DNA of 64,000 nucleotides, taken from NCBI RefSeq assembly GCF_008124885.1, contig NZ_VNHX01000001.1:62001-126000 (forward strand), given 5' to 3'. The DNA comes from Sphingobacterium allocomposti. GTDB lineage: Bacteria > Bacteroidota > Bacteroidia > Sphingobacteriales > Sphingobacteriaceae. How positions within the stretch are numbered: position 1 is the first letter of the stretch; each line of letters begins with the position of its first letter. The position numbers were made by a program, and so were the translations under genes. The notes below the pieces were generated by a model that was not told the origin of the DNA, made no database searches, and saw nothing but the letters and a program-made list of their open reading frames with translations. Shown here piece by piece: positions 54,578-64,000 of the stretch.

Positions 54578-55705
54578 ATGAGAATTATAACTTTTATAGT
54601 GTGTGTGTTTTACGCTGTTGGCACCCTGCATGGACAACATTTTACAACGACAGGCGAAGTACTGGAACGTTTACGTCTGGCTAACGAATATTTTATGCGA
54701 AAATGGCCCGATCCAGGAAAAACGATCATCACGAACAAAGAGCGCCGCGCTAACATCTGGACACGGGGCGTTTACTACGAAGGGCTAATGGCGCTTTATG
54801 CCATTGACCCGCAAAAGCAATATTATGATTACGCGGTCGAATGGGCGGAAAAACACCACTGGAAGCCCGTACGGGGGGAGATCTACACGCGTCATGCCGA
54901 CAACCAGAACTGCGGTATGACCTACATCGATTTATACCGCATAGATCCCCAGCCGGTACGGATAGCGGCGATCAAGGCAAATATTGATTCGGTTATCCGA
55001 AGCGGCCGCTTTGACGATTGGACATGGATTGACGCCATACAGATGGCTATGCCCATTTACGTCAAGCTGGGCGTCACCATGAAGGACAAGAAATATTTTG
55101 ACTATATGTACAAGATGTATCATCATATCAAATATGTAGAAGGTGGACATGGATTGTACAACCCAGTAGACGGGTTATGGTGGCGCGATAAGGATTTTAT
55201 TCCACCTTATAAAGAGCCCAATGGGGAAGATTGTTACTGGTCCAGGGGTAACGGCTGGGTGCTTGCAGCACTGGCGCTGGTGCTGCAGGAGCTTCCGCGG
55301 GAAGATCCGCATTATACGGAATATCTGGAGGATTATAGAAGCCTGGCAAACGCATTGCCCCCTCTGCAACGTGCCGACGGATTTTGGAACGTCAGCTTGC
55401 ATGATCCTAACCATTTCGGAGGTAAAGAGGCCTCAGGTACGGCCCTGTTCGTTTATGGACTCACATGGGGCGTGAATAACGGACTGCTCGACCAACGAAC
55501 TTTTTTGCCGACCATAAAAAAAGGTTGGGAAGCGATCAGCAAAGAAGCGATTCAACCTAACGGCTTTCTCGGGTACATACAGTCAACCGGAAAAGAACCC
55601 AAAGACGGACAGCCCGTAACGGCGGATAGAGTGCCCGATTTTGAGGACTACGGGTTAGGCTGCGTTTTACTGGCCGGCAGTGAAATTTATAAACTCGTTA
55701 AATAA
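54578..55705 (+). CDS. GH105 unsaturated rhamnogalacturonyl hydrolase (second copy)
   Basis: A 375-residue (alpha/alpha)6-barrel enzyme with signal peptide ending 'TLHGQH'. It contains 'DDWTWIDAIQMAMPIYVKLG' with the catalytic Asp, 'DGLWWRDKDFIPPYKEPNGED' and 'GNGWVLAALALVLQE'. Most of these match the GH105 at 25922, pointing to a duplication, but this one has no lipobox and should be periplasmic rather than lipid-anchored. It starts 4 bp after the GH65-like gene and lies 55 bp before SusC. Confidence 0.92.
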   Translation: MRIITFIVCVFYAVGTLHGQHFTTTGEVLERLRLANEYFMRKWPDPGKTIITNKERRANIWTRGVYYEGLMALYAIDPQKQYYDYAVEWAEKHHWKPVRGEIYTRHADNQNCGMTYIDLYRIDPQPVRIAAIKANIDSVIRSGRFDDWTWIDAIQMAMPIYVKLGVTMKDKKYFDYMYKMYHHIKYVEGGHGLYNPVDGLWWRDKDFIPPYKEPNGEDCYWSRGNGWVLAALALVLQELPREDPHYTEYLEDYRSLANALPPLQRADGFWNVSLHDPNHFGGKEASGTALFVYGLTWGVNNGLLDQRTFLPTIKKGWEAISKEAIQPNGFLGYIQSTGKEPKDGQPVTADRVPDFEDYGLGCVLLAGSEIYKLVK

Positions 55706-55760
55706 AAATAGCTAACTGCTAAGGCAACCAACGTATTGCTTTAATTATAAACCAAATACT

Positions 55761-58700
55761 ATGTTTACAATGGACGTATACAAAAAGGTAGGACGAACGA
55801 GCCTCGTCGCCTTATTATTTCTTGTCGCGATGATACCCCTGGCACGGGGACAGGCGCAGACAGTCAGAGGAAAGGTACTGGATGAAACCTCCAAGCCCAT
55901 AAACGGCGCGAGCGTGCAGGTTAAAGGACAGCAGAAGAGTACCACGACTGACCAGCATGGCGACTTTTCAATAGAAGCGCAGCGTGGAGATGTACTGCAG
56001 ATCAGTTTCGTAGGTTATCGTACGAGCGAACAGGAGGTCGTGGGAACACAACCTTTAACCATCGCGCTGGCAACGGCCAATAACGATTTGGACGAGGTTG
56101 TCGTGATCGGGTATGGAACGACGCGGAAGCGGGATCTGACCGGTGCCGTGGGGTCTGTAAAAGGTGCAGATATCCGCAATATTCCCGTGACAACGGCAGC
56201 GCAGGCGATTACCGGAAGGGTGGCAGGGGTAAATGTTGTTACACAAAGTGGAGCGCCGGGTGCAGGTGTAAATATTCTGGTACGCGGAGGGACTTCCATT
56301 ACGGGATCCACCGCTCCACTTTATGTTGTAGACGGCTTTGTGATGGAGGATGCTTTAATGAAGATCGATATCAATGATATAGAGAATATCGACATCCTAA
56401 AGGATGCTTCGGCGACAGCCATATATGGTGCCCGGGGCGCGAATGGTGTCGTGTTGATTACGACCAAATCTGGCAAGGCCGGCCGGGCAACGGTAGACTA
56501 TAACGCTTACGTGAGTTTCGAAAGATTGGGCCGTAAGCTCGATTTACTGCCGGTCGAAGAGTACGTAAAATACCAATACGAATTTCAGACACTCGCAGGC
56601 CGGTTGAACGATTTTGCGGGTATGTACGGTGGTAATCCGTCGGATCCCAACTTCTCGTCAGGAGCGTTCGCCCGGATCAATGCAGACTACGGAAGCCGCC
56701 CGGGTATCGATTGGCAGGGCGAAGTCTTCGGAGGGCAAGCTGTACTACAAAATCATAATGTTAACGTCTCGGGAGGAAGCGATAAGACAAAGATTATGCT
56801 GGCCTATAATAATACTAACCAGGACGGTATTTTGGCAAAATCGGGATTCCGGCGGAACTCCGTTCGCGCAAAGGTTAACCACGAACTGGCCAAGGGCATA
56901 AACGTCGACTTTAACTCCTTGTTTCAAGATGCTAATACGCAAGGTGGCGGTTCGTTGAACGGTATGCTCAAAATGGCCATCCTGCAACCGGCCACGGGGG
57001 GTGCCCGCTTTACAGATGAAGAGCTGCTGCACACGGATATTGCCGAAGAGCTTCAGGCTATCAATTCCCAGTACGATATTTACAATCCCATCATCATGAA
57101 CGATGCGTTGAACCGTAGCAGGGCAGCACGGCTGGCAAATGTTAACCTGGGCCTTACCGCCAGGTTTTTGGACGACTTCACCTTTAGAACATCGGGATCG
57201 TATCAATGGGGCCAGACACGTACGGACTTTTGGGACGACGGACGTACGGTAAACGCCAGGAACAACCGCGGCCCCTATGGATCAATAAAAAATGCAGAGG
57301 GCTTTGAATGGCAATGGACCAACACTTTGTCCTGGATGAAACAGCTGGGACAGCACAATCTTAACCTCCTTGCAGGACACGAAGTACGCTATGAAGAAAG
57401 CCAGGGTCTAAGCCACGGTTACTACGAGTTTCCGGCGAGCAATTTCGGATTGAAGGACGTGAGCCTCGCGGGACGGACAGAACGAGGCGAATCCGAAGCC
57501 AACCGGTACGGGCTTGTGTCCGCCTTTTTTAGAGGGATATATAATTACGACGACCGTTATCTGTTGACCGCTACTATGCGTGCAGACGGAGTTTCCACGT
57601 TTCGTCAAGGAAACAAGTGGGGAGGTTTCCCATCAGCGTCGGCTGCATGGAACATACACAATGAGGGCTTTATGGAAGGTGTCCGTTTTGTCGACCAGCT
57701 AAAGCTTCGCGTCGGATATGGAACAACAGGGAACGACCGTATAGGAAGCACACGCTATGCAACATTATACGGTTCGACCGTTGTAGCGGTCGATAATAGC
57801 ACGGTCGTTGGTGTGAAGCCGAGCTCTACGCTCGGAAATCCGGCGCTCGTTTGGGAGAAGACGCAGACGACCAACGTGGCGCTTGATGCGGCTTTCTTGA
57901 ACAACCGTGTAAATTTAACCGTTGATTTCTATAACAACGAATCCAAAAACCTGTTGTTAGAAGTGAATATCCCGACATCGACTGGCTACAGTAAGCAATA
58001 TCAAAATATAGCTGCGCTGCGCAATAGAGGTGTGGAGTTCTCTTTAAACACGCTAAATGTACGTAGCGAAAACTTCCAGTGGAGATCTGCACTCAATCTT
58101 ACCTTTAACCGGTCGAAAGTGAAGAGCTTGTATGGGAGCAGCGGAAGCGACTATATGATTACGGCTTACGAGTCGCGGATTAACTTCTATACCAAGGTCG
58201 GCGGGCCGGTGAGCACGTTTTACGGATATAAGTATGACGGCGTATATACTACCGACGACTTCGTTCAGCAGCCGGATGGAACCTATGTGCTGAAAGACGG
58301 CGTGGCTTCTCTAAAAGGGAAAAATCGTGCGACAGTGAAACCCGGCGACGTGAAGTATTTACCCGTGGCAGGGGAAACCGATGCCAACGGCAACCCGGTT
58401 TGGTCTACTAACGACCGTACGGAAATCGGTAGCCCGGAGCCCAAATTCTTTGGCGGTTTTAACAACGAGTTTGTCTACAAAAACTTTGACCTGAGTATAT
58501 TTCTCAATTTTAGCTACGGCAACAAAGCGTTCAACATGAACACCCAGCGATTTATGGGGCCCTACTTGCCCAATCAGAACTCACTAGGCCTGATGGCCGA
58601 TCGGTTTACATTGATCGATCCGAATACGGGGTTGGAAACGACCGATTTAGCCCGCCTTGCAGCGCTAAACCCCAACCAGGCGAATAAGCGGCAGATATGG

Positions 58701-59003
58701 AGTTTAAATTCCAGCAACAACATTGCCATATCTGATCCATTGGATTACTATTTGGAAGACGCGTCCTTTCTACGTGTGAATAACATCACCTTGGGATACA
58801 CGTTACCCTCGACGCTGAGCAGGAGAGCTTTTGTACAGAAACTACGTTTCTATCTTACACTCAACAATATACACACGTTTACCAACTATTCGGGCTATGA
58901 CCCTGAAGTGTCTGCCACAGATGCAATCCTTACACGGGGAGTGGACAACTCTGCTTATCCCCGAACCAAGAGTGTTGTGGCTGGTATTAATTTAACTTTT
59001 TAA
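55761..59003 (+). CDS. susC: SusC/RagA TonB-linked outer-membrane transporter
   Basis: A 1080-residue transporter. The signal peptide ends 'ARGQAQT', the carboxypeptidase-D-like domain starts 'VRGKVLDETSKPINGASVQV', the TonB-box region has 'NDLDEVVVIGYGTTRKRDLT', the plug has 'INDIENIDILKDASATAIYG', and the barrel ends 'SVVAGINLTF'. The start at 55761 or 55770 is equally possible. It lies inside the enzyme operon, 55 bp after GH105 and 12 bp before SusD, so enzymes and importer should be made together. Confidence 0.95.
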   Translation: MFTMDVYKKVGRTSLVALLFLVAMIPLARGQAQTVRGKVLDETSKPINGASVQVKGQQKSTTTDQHGDFSIEAQRGDVLQISFVGYRTSEQEVVGTQPLTIALATANNDLDEVVVIGYGTTRKRDLTGAVGSVKGADIRNIPVTTAAQAITGRVAGVNVVTQSGAPGAGVNILVRGGTSITGSTAPLYVVDGFVMEDALMKIDINDIENIDILKDASATAIYGARGANGVVLITTKSGKAGRATVDYNAYVSFERLGRKLDLLPVEEYVKYQYEFQTLAGRLNDFAGMYGGNPSDPNFSSGAFARINADYGSRPGIDWQGEVFGGQAVLQNHNVNVSGGSDKTKIMLAYNNTNQDGILAKSGFRRNSVRAKVNHELAKGINVDFNSLFQDANTQGGGSLNGMLKMAILQPATGGARFTDEELLHTDIAEELQAINSQYDIYNPIIMNDALNRSRAARLANVNLGLTARFLDDFTFRTSGSYQWGQTRTDFWDDGRTVNARNNRGPYGSIKNAEGFEWQWTNTLSWMKQLGQHNLNLLAGHEVRYEESQGLSHGYYEFPASNFGLKDVSLAGRTERGESEANRYGLVSAFFRGIYNYDDRYLLTATMRADGVSTFRQGNKWGGFPSASAAWNIHNEGFMEGVRFVDQLKLRVGYGTTGNDRIGSTRYATLYGSTVVAVDNSTVVGVKPSSTLGNPALVWEKTQTTNVALDAAFLNNRVNLTVDFYNNESKNLLLEVNIPTSTGYSKQYQNIAALRNRGVEFSLNTLNVRSENFQWRSALNLTFNRSKVKSLYGSSGSDYMITAYESRINFYTKVGGPVSTFYGYKYDGVYTTDDFVQQPDGTYVLKDGVASLKGKNRATVKPGDVKYLPVAGETDANGNPVWSTNDRTEIGSPEPKFFGGFNNEFVYKNFDLSIFLNFSYGNKAFNMNTQRFMGPYLPNQNSLGLMADRFTLIDPNTGLETTDLARLAALNPNQANKRQIWSLNSSNNIAISDPLDYYLEDASFLRVNNITLGYTLPSTLSRRAFVQKLRFYLTLNNIHTFTNYSGYDPEVSATDAILTRGVDNSAYPRTKSVVAGINLTF

Positions 59004-59015
59004 TGTACGATAATA

Positions 59016-60824
59016 ATGAAAAAGGTACTATATATCATCGCTATAGGAATCCTCCTGGGAGGAGCCTCCTGTAAGGACTGGCTGGAGCTTCCTTCGGAAA
59101 AAGACTTTGACAGTTCGACTATATTTGAGGATGTGGGGAAAGTTGAAATGGCTGTACTGGGGGCGTATACCAGTACGTTTAACGCTGAACTTTTTTATCA
59201 ATTCGGCATGGGAACCGATGAATGTTTTTCCACGGAGGGAGAGACCAATTCCAAGAACCAAGTGTCAAACTATGTTTATAATCCGGCAACGAGTCCGTCT
59301 TCTACCTACACGACAATGTACGCTGGCGTGGAGCAGGCGAATGTATTGATCAAGAACATTCCGTTCATGACCGGGATCAGCGATGCGGAAAAGGCAAAAC
59401 TCGACATGTTGCTGGGCGAAGCCTATGCCATTCGGGCCATGAACATGCTGAATGTCGTGCGATACTTCGGCGACGTGCCCTATCCGAGGATTCCGGTGGT
59501 CGACATGCCCAGCTTTTCTTCCTCCCGTGTGAGTAGGGATACCATTTTGGACGGTTGTGTCGACGATTTACAACAGGCCATCGCACTGCTGCCCTGGAAA
59601 GGTGAGTCGGGGATGCCGGTGGAACGCCTATCAAAAAATGCAGCCTACGGACTGTTGGCGCGCGTGGCGCTATATGCCGCTGGCTATTCCCTGCGTTGGG
59701 ATCTACAAAGCTACTCGCCTGCCACGGTTCAGTTGGGAAGGAGAGCCAAGGGACAGCGGATCCGGCAGCTGTATGAAATCGCCCGCGACGCATGCAAGGC
59801 CGTGGTAGACCGGGGTGAAAACGACCTGATAGACTATGAAACGATATTCCGGGATCTCGTTAACGGACGATACAACAAAGAGTCCATGTTTGAATATGGA
59901 CAGAAGGGGGGCGACCGGAACGAAGCAAGAATAGGATATACTAACGGTATCTTCGCCCATACAAATTCCTTTTATAATAAATCGCAACCCGCCATGGCCG
60001 TACTTCCGACGTACTATTTTGAGTTTGAAGACGGTGATAGTAGAAGGGATGTAGCTATTGCAAGCTATGCGATCTCTGCCAGCAGCCTGCATGAGATGAA
60101 TACATATGCCAGCAACACGATTGGCAAATTCCGTGTCAACTGGAAGGGTGATGTTGGCGTGTCAGCGGCGCAACGCGACATTAACTGGATACATTTGCGG
60201 TATGCAGATGTACTGCTGATGTACGCCGAAGCAGAAAATGAACTTTCAAATGGACCTACACCGGTCGCCAAGGAGATGCTCGAAAAAGTACGCCTCCGTG
60301 CATTTAAGAATGACCGCACAAAGATAGGACCCACGCCTGCTAGCTACGCTGCATTTAGAGATGCCATCATCCAGGAACGTAAGCTAGAGCTCGGTTTCGA
60401 AGGATGGCGGAGAACAGATCTCATCCGTTGGGGAATCCTCTACGAAAAATTGACGGCAACAAAGCAGGAAATAATAGATTTGGCAAACCGTACGGGAAAG
60501 TATGCGCAAGTAGACCGCTTCCGCGCGTATAGGAAAACAGACGCAAAAACATTTAACGACCCTACGGTAGCATTGAGTTTCGTTTCCCTGAAAGATGCCC
60601 CTACGCCAGCGGAGCGTACCGCGTTAGAAGCTCAAGGTTATACCTTATTAGATATGTATAGCGGCAATTCGGCTTTCTTTGCAAATGCTTTTACCGCGGA
60701 CGCTACGTGGGTGAAAAATATCTTCCGCGGACTCGAGAAGAATAAGGTTGAACTATTCCCTTTGAGTACGACGACCATCGATGCCAACCCCGGACTTCGT
60801 GGGCAGCAGCATCCATTATATTAA
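59016..60824 (+). CDS. susD: SusD/RagB-family outer-membrane lipoprotein
   Basis: A 602-residue SusD homolog with lipobox GGASC (Cys19). It has 'MYAGVEQANVLIKNIPFM', 'GEAYAIRAMNMLNVVRYFGDVPY' and 'IQERKLELGFEGWRRTDLIRWG'. It pairs with SusC 12 bp upstream and precedes an attenuator-like hairpin and the last GH105 of the operon. Confidence 0.95.
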   Translation: MKKVLYIIAIGILLGGASCKDWLELPSEKDFDSSTIFEDVGKVEMAVLGAYTSTFNAELFYQFGMGTDECFSTEGETNSKNQVSNYVYNPATSPSSTYTTMYAGVEQANVLIKNIPFMTGISDAEKAKLDMLLGEAYAIRAMNMLNVVRYFGDVPYPRIPVVDMPSFSSSRVSRDTILDGCVDDLQQAIALLPWKGESGMPVERLSKNAAYGLLARVALYAAGYSLRWDLQSYSPATVQLGRRAKGQRIRQLYEIARDACKAVVDRGENDLIDYETIFRDLVNGRYNKESMFEYGQKGGDRNEARIGYTNGIFAHTNSFYNKSQPAMAVLPTYYFEFEDGDSRRDVAIASYAISASSLHEMNTYASNTIGKFRVNWKGDVGVSAAQRDINWIHLRYADVLLMYAEAENELSNGPTPVAKEMLEKVRLRAFKNDRTKIGPTPASYAAFRDAIIQERKLELGFEGWRRTDLIRWGILYEKLTATKQEIIDLANRTGKYAQVDRFRAYRKTDAKTFNDPTVALSFVSLKDAPTPAERTALEAQGYTLLDMYSGNSAFFANAFTADATWVKNIFRGLEKNKVELFPLSTTTIDANPGLRGQQHPLY

Positions 60825-60837
60825 CTCGACGGTCTAT

Positions 60838-60876
60838 GCAGTCCTGTCGGAGCTTCCGACAGGCTGCTTCTGTTTT
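60838..60876 (+). terminator. Terminator or attenuator between SusD and the third GH105
   Basis: Stem of 9 perfect pairs, CCTGTCGGA (60843-60851) against TCCGACAGG (60855-60863), extended by GCAG/CTGC with one bulged base, followed by TTCTGTTTT. The U-run is broken, so partial termination is likely, which would lower expression of the GH105 behind it relative to SusC/SusD. Confidence 0.6.
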
Positions 60877-60901
60877 AGAAAACTTTAATAAAGTGAAACT
60901 G

Positions 60902-62071
60902 ATGTTACATCGTACAATACGTATCTTCCTTCTGTTTTTTTCCGTGGGGACCGCCATTGTCCGTGGACAGGACAAAAAGTTATATCAGCAGTTTGCTGAC
61001 TCCGAGATCAGTCGCTTTCCGGAGGCCTGGCAACTGGACCATGGAAAGCGTCTATATTTCGGATATTCCCAAGGCGTTGGCTGTCTGGCGATGCTCAAAG
61101 TATGGCAGAAAACCGGCGAGCAACGCTATTTTAATTATGTGGAGCAATGGGCCGACACGCTGATAAACGAAAGGGGCGAAATCCACTTATACAAGGTAGA
61201 AACATATAACATAGACTATATTAATGCTGGAAAGATCTTGTTTTCCCTCTACGAAGAGACGGGCAAAGAGAAGTATCGAATGGCTATAGAACGATTAATG
61301 GCGCAGCTAAAGCATCATCCAAGGACGCATGAAGGGGCCTTCTGGCACAAGCTGATTTATCCGCATCAAATATGGTTGGATGGACGCTATATGGGAGATC
61401 CTTTTGTCGCTGCCTACGGCAAGTTTACGGGCGAAAGTAGTTACTGGGACGATGTCATCAACCAAATTTTAGTGACGGCCAAACATACCCGCGACCCAAA
61501 TACGGGGTTATATTACCATGGATGGGACGAAAGCCGGAACCAGCTGTGGGCTAATAAGATGACCGGACAATCGCCGAGTTTCTGGGGCAGAAGCGTGGGA
61601 TGGTGGTTTATGGCGCTGGTTGATGTACTCGATTTTATACCGGAGGACTATCCAAGACGGGATAGTGTTCTCGTCCTGTTACAAGACCTGGCCCAAACCT
61701 TACCCAGTTATCAGGATAAAGACGGTTTATGGTGGCAGGTGCTCGATCAGCCTGGCCGGGAGAAGAACTATCAAGAGGCGTCTGTCAATTCGATGTTCCT
61801 CTATGCTTACGCAAAGGCTGTCAATAAAGGATATCTGCCACCGACCTACCGCGACGTAGCGGAGAAAGCACTGATAGGTATAAAAAACAACCTTCTGAAA
61901 AAGGAGGACAGCGGCCTGTGGACACTCATACAGTGCAATGCCGTATCCGGCTTGGGGGGCCATCCCTATAGGGATGGTAGCTATACATATTATGTTAACG
62001 AGCGTATCCGTGAGAATGACGCCAAGGCTACCGGACCATTTATCATGGCACTGCTCGAGTTAGATAGGTAA
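60902..62071 (+). CDS. GH105-family unsaturated uronyl hydrolase (YteR-like)
   Basis: A 389-residue exported enzyme (signal ends 'TAIVRGQD'). Its motifs are of the classical YteR type: 'FWHKLIYPHQIWLDGRYMGDP' with the catalytic Asp in 'WLDGRYM', and 'FWGRSVGWWFMALVDVLDF'. It differs strongly from the two other GH105 proteins, so it likely prefers a different unsaturated oligosaccharide. The start at 60902 is chosen for the signal peptide; an ATG at 60836 would place the terminator hairpin inside the gene. It closes the operon, 29 bp before a terminator. Confidence 0.9.
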   Translation: MLHRTIRIFLLFFSVGTAIVRGQDKKLYQQFADSEISRFPEAWQLDHGKRLYFGYSQGVGCLAMLKVWQKTGEQRYFNYVEQWADTLINERGEIHLYKVETYNIDYINAGKILFSLYEETGKEKYRMAIERLMAQLKHHPRTHEGAFWHKLIYPHQIWLDGRYMGDPFVAAYGKFTGESSYWDDVINQILVTAKHTRDPNTGLYYHGWDESRNQLWANKMTGQSPSFWGRSVGWWFMALVDVLDFIPEDYPRRDSVLVLLQDLAQTLPSYQDKDGLWWQVLDQPGREKNYQEASVNSMFLYAYAKAVNKGYLPPTYRDVAEKALIGIKNNLLKKEDSGLWTLIQCNAVSGLGGHPYRDGSYTYYVNERIRENDAKATGPFIMALLELDR

Positions 62072-62100
62072 ACAAGAACGGACCCGCCCCGCAGGGAAAG

Positions 62101-62137
62101 AAAGCACACATGCAAAGAAAGACATGTGTGCTTTTTT
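62101..62137 (+). terminator. Intrinsic terminator closing the long enzyme operon
   Basis: Perfect 12-bp stem AAAGCACACATG (62101-62112) against CATGTGTGCTTT (62123-62134) with a 10-nt loop and a T-run. It lies 29 bp after the GH105 stop and isolates the following SusC gene. Confidence 0.9.
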
Positions 62138-62313
62138 GCTGTCAGGGTAACCCCGTCGGGTCTAACTGTAACAGGCATATATTTCTATAAATATGCGAAC
62201 CCGTCCGGTTGATGTATGTCGATTGATCTACGAGAGCACATCAATTTGGGCGCTGTTTATCGGCATAGAAGCAGGACAACGACGCCGGTGGAGGTTTTGA
62301 ATACAGCTTGGTA

Positions 62314-62381
62314 ATGTCTAAAATCGACGTCCTAGGCCTAATTGACATGATTTTATACCTTTTTGAACCTATTTTAGACAT
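62314..62381. promoter_or_regulatory. Inverted repeat, candidate operator upstream of the fifth SusC
   Basis: Perfect 11-bp arms ATGTCTAAAAT (62314-62324) and ATTTTAGACAT (62371-62381), 46 bp apart. A plausible -7 box, TACATTGG, lies at 62419-62426. No CAGG element is in phase there, so this unit may answer to a different regulator. The 62138-62680 gap holds nothing else that is gene-like. Confidence 0.4.
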
Positions 62382-62680
62382 CTAGAGCAGCAGCTTCTGC
62401 TAGCTTTGTTTCAGCTAATACATTGGAAGCGGACCCACTGTGAGGTCCCACCATATAGACCAAAAAATAGCAGGCAGTACAGTAACACGGACTTATCCTT
62501 CTCATTTGGGGAAGCACGTGATAGCGGTACCCCTGTTCGCGTAAGATACAACCATTAGAACGAAAAATTAAAAAGCATGAAATGAATTGAATGTACCTAA
62601 GGAGTGATGTGTCATCCATCTGGTCTGCGGACATCGGTAGGATGACGAATGTGTTAACCAAGATTAAATAACCAAAAACT

Positions 62681-64000
62681 ATGTTAGAACAAACTACAAA
62701 TTTTTTTCGAAAGGCCTTTTTTGCGCTTTTTTGTGCCGTACTATGTACACTCTCCGTTATGGCGCAATCGGTAGAGCGCAGGGGGCGGATCACGGACGCC
62801 GCTACTGGTCAGGCGCTTCAGGGCGTCACGGTGTCTGTTAAAGGAAGTCGGGTGACGACACAAACCGCTGGCGACGGCTCGTTTACGATTGACGCGCCAC
62901 AGGGCGCTGTGCTCGTGTTTACCTCGGTAGGTTACGCTGTCAGAGAAGTGACAGTCGGGGCGGGCAACACAGTCGATGTGGCGCTGGATGCCTCCGATAA
63001 CGTGTTAGACGAACTCGTGGTAGTGGGCTACGGCTCACAGAGACGCTCCGATATAACGGGCTCTGTTGCCTCCGTGCCCAAAGAGCGTCTGTCTAAGCTT
63101 CCTGTCAACAACGTTTTGCAAGCCATTCAGGGAGCCGTGGCAAATGTGAATATCAATCAGACATCGTCCATTCCCGGAGATGTTCCATCCACCCAGGTAA
63201 GAGGTCTGAACTCGATGAGCGCTGGCACGGGACCTTACATTGTTGTAGACGGAATTCCCTTGACAAGAACCGACGGATCTATTAACGATATTAATCCAAA
63301 TGATATCGAATCGGTCGAGATCCTGAAGGATCCATCGGCGGTCGCCATATATGGCGTAAACGGGTCAAACGGTGTTATTCTAATCACAACAAAACGGGGT
63401 ACGTCCGGAATACCACAGATCCGGTATAGTGGTTATGCCGGGGTCGAAGAGCCGGCCCGTATGCTGGACCCTGTGTCCCCAGAGGAGTTGCTGAAGCGTT
63501 ATGCGGAATACGCACGTATTACCAACACGACGCTATTTAATGGGGGGCCGGTGCGCAACGAGTATGAATGGGATAACTATCAAAATGGGGTGACAACCGA
63601 TTGGCTGGATGCCGTCATGCAGACTGGTACTATTCAAAACCATAATGTCGGACTGTCGGGCGGCAGCGAGAACGCGAAATACTATGTGTCTGTCGATTAC
63701 TTCGGACAAAAAGGGATCGTAAAGGGCTTTGACTATAAACGCTATTCGTTTAGGGCGAACACCGATTTTGATCCAACAAAGTATTTAACGGTGGGAACGT
63801 CGGCATTTGTCGCAGCACACGACAGGGATGGCGGACGGGCCAACCTAACGCAGGCGTTGGCTATGAGCCCGTATGCACGTATGTATAATGAAGATGGTAG
63901 CCTCACACAGTTTCCGATGTATTCCGAACAGCTTTGGGCAAATCCGCTGCTTCATACAACAACGAATCCCGAACGACGTGAGTTTAACGTGTCGCTAAAC
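62681..64000 (+). CDS. susC: SusC/RagA TonB-linked outer-membrane transporter, 3' end beyond the window
   Basis: Open from ATG at 62681 to the window edge, 440 codons without a stop. Translation gives a signal peptide ('MLEQTTNFFRKAFFALFCA' then '...SVMAQS'), a carboxypeptidase-D-like domain ('RITDAATGQALQGVTVSV'), a TonB-box region ('DELVVVGYGSQRRSDITGS') and a plug ('PNDIESVEILKDPSAVAIYG'). The Pro replacing Ala in 'KDPSA' and the Val-Asn in 'YGVNGSNG' differ from the other four SusC proteins, marking a separate subfamily. No STN domain is present. A SusD is expected just beyond the edge. Confidence 0.93.
   Translation, partial: MLEQTTNFFRKAFFALFCAVLCTLSVMAQSVERRGRITDAATGQALQGVTVSVKGSRVTTQTAGDGSFTIDAPQGAVLVFTSVGYAVREVTVGAGNTVDVALDASDNVLDELVVVGYGSQRRSDITGSVASVPKERLSKLPVNNVLQAIQGAVANVNINQTSSIPGDVPSTQVRGLNSMSAGTGPYIVVDGIPLTRTDGSINDINPNDIESVEILKDPSAVAIYGVNGSNGVILITTKRGTSGIPQIRYSGYAGVEEPARMLDPVSPEELLKRYAEYARITNTTLFNGGPVRNEYEWDNYQNGVTTDWLDAVMQTGTIQNHNVGLSGGSENAKYYVSVDYFGQKGIVKGFDYKRYSFRANTDFDPTKYLTVGTSAFVAAHDRDGGRANLTQALAMSPYARMYNEDGSLTQFPMYSEQLWANPLLHTTTNPERREFNVSLN

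Noticed and set aside
62469..62510. CAGG-type site before the fifth SusC (CAGGCAGTACAGTAAC)
   Set aside because: The half-sites are 9 bp apart instead of 10, the second is degenerate, and no -7 box lies at the 19-bp spacing.
1..64000. CRISPR arrays, tRNA or rRNA genes, insertion sequences, phage genes
   Set aside because: No spaced repeats, cloverleaf folds, rRNA stretches or transposase/integrase proteins were seen.

Overview
The window comes from a Bacteroidota chromosome, most likely a Sphingobacteriaceae-type soil or plant-associated bacterium. The signs are five SusC genes and four SusD genes, a FecR/ECF sigma pair, a one-protein hybrid two-component regulator, and -7 boxes of the TAnnTTTG type. 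Base composition is moderate, and a Parapedobacter- or Sphingobacterium-like genus is plausible but not proven. No rRNA, tRNA, phage, IS or CRISPR was seen. Most of the window is one large, or several fused, polysaccharide utilization loci (PULs) for pectin, above all rhamnogalacturonan I (RG-I).

Layout. (1) 265-9897: an SPW membrane protein, an ECF sigma factor, and a leftward FecR-SusC-SusD-lipoprotein operon closed by a terminator, then an Asp-box lipoprotein. (2) 10180-15831: a leftward HTCS regulator with a structured, possibly sRNA-encoding intergenic region behind it, and a divergent GntR regulator. (3) 15937-33215: rightward enzyme units GH2; GH28-PL11-CE12-CE12-sulfatase; GH105-GH2-rhaM-GH106, closed by a terminator. 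(4) 33462-45314: SusC/SusD, a second GntR paralog, then another SusC/SusD closed by a strong terminator. (5) 45315-46210: a repeat-rich gap. (6) 46211-62071: a long operon of a Tat-exported beta-propeller glycosidase-like protein, GH28, a DUF4450-like protein, a GH65-like protein, GH105, SusC/SusD and a further GH105, with terminators. (7) 62681-end: a fifth SusC, cut by the window edge.

How it fits together. SusC/SusD pairs bind and import fragments. CE12 esterases remove acetyl groups, PL11 cleaves the RG-I backbone, GH28 attacks galacturonosyl linkages, GH105 removes the unsaturated uronate left by the lyase, GH106 and GH2 enzymes trim rhamnose and galactose/arabinose-type residues, and RhaM interconverts rhamnose anomers for catabolism.

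The main new observation is a shared promoter architecture. An 18-bp element (CAGGAYNNNNCAGGTTGC, two CAGG half-sites 10 bp apart) lies exactly 19 bp upstream of a TAnnnTnG -7 box in front of five transcription units. A sixth copy on the minus strand, at 10364-10320, is followed about 110 bp later by an intrinsic terminator and appears to drive a roughly 135-nt non-coding RNA. A 12-G homopolymer in the leader of one member of this set (SusC at 40025) may add phase variation.
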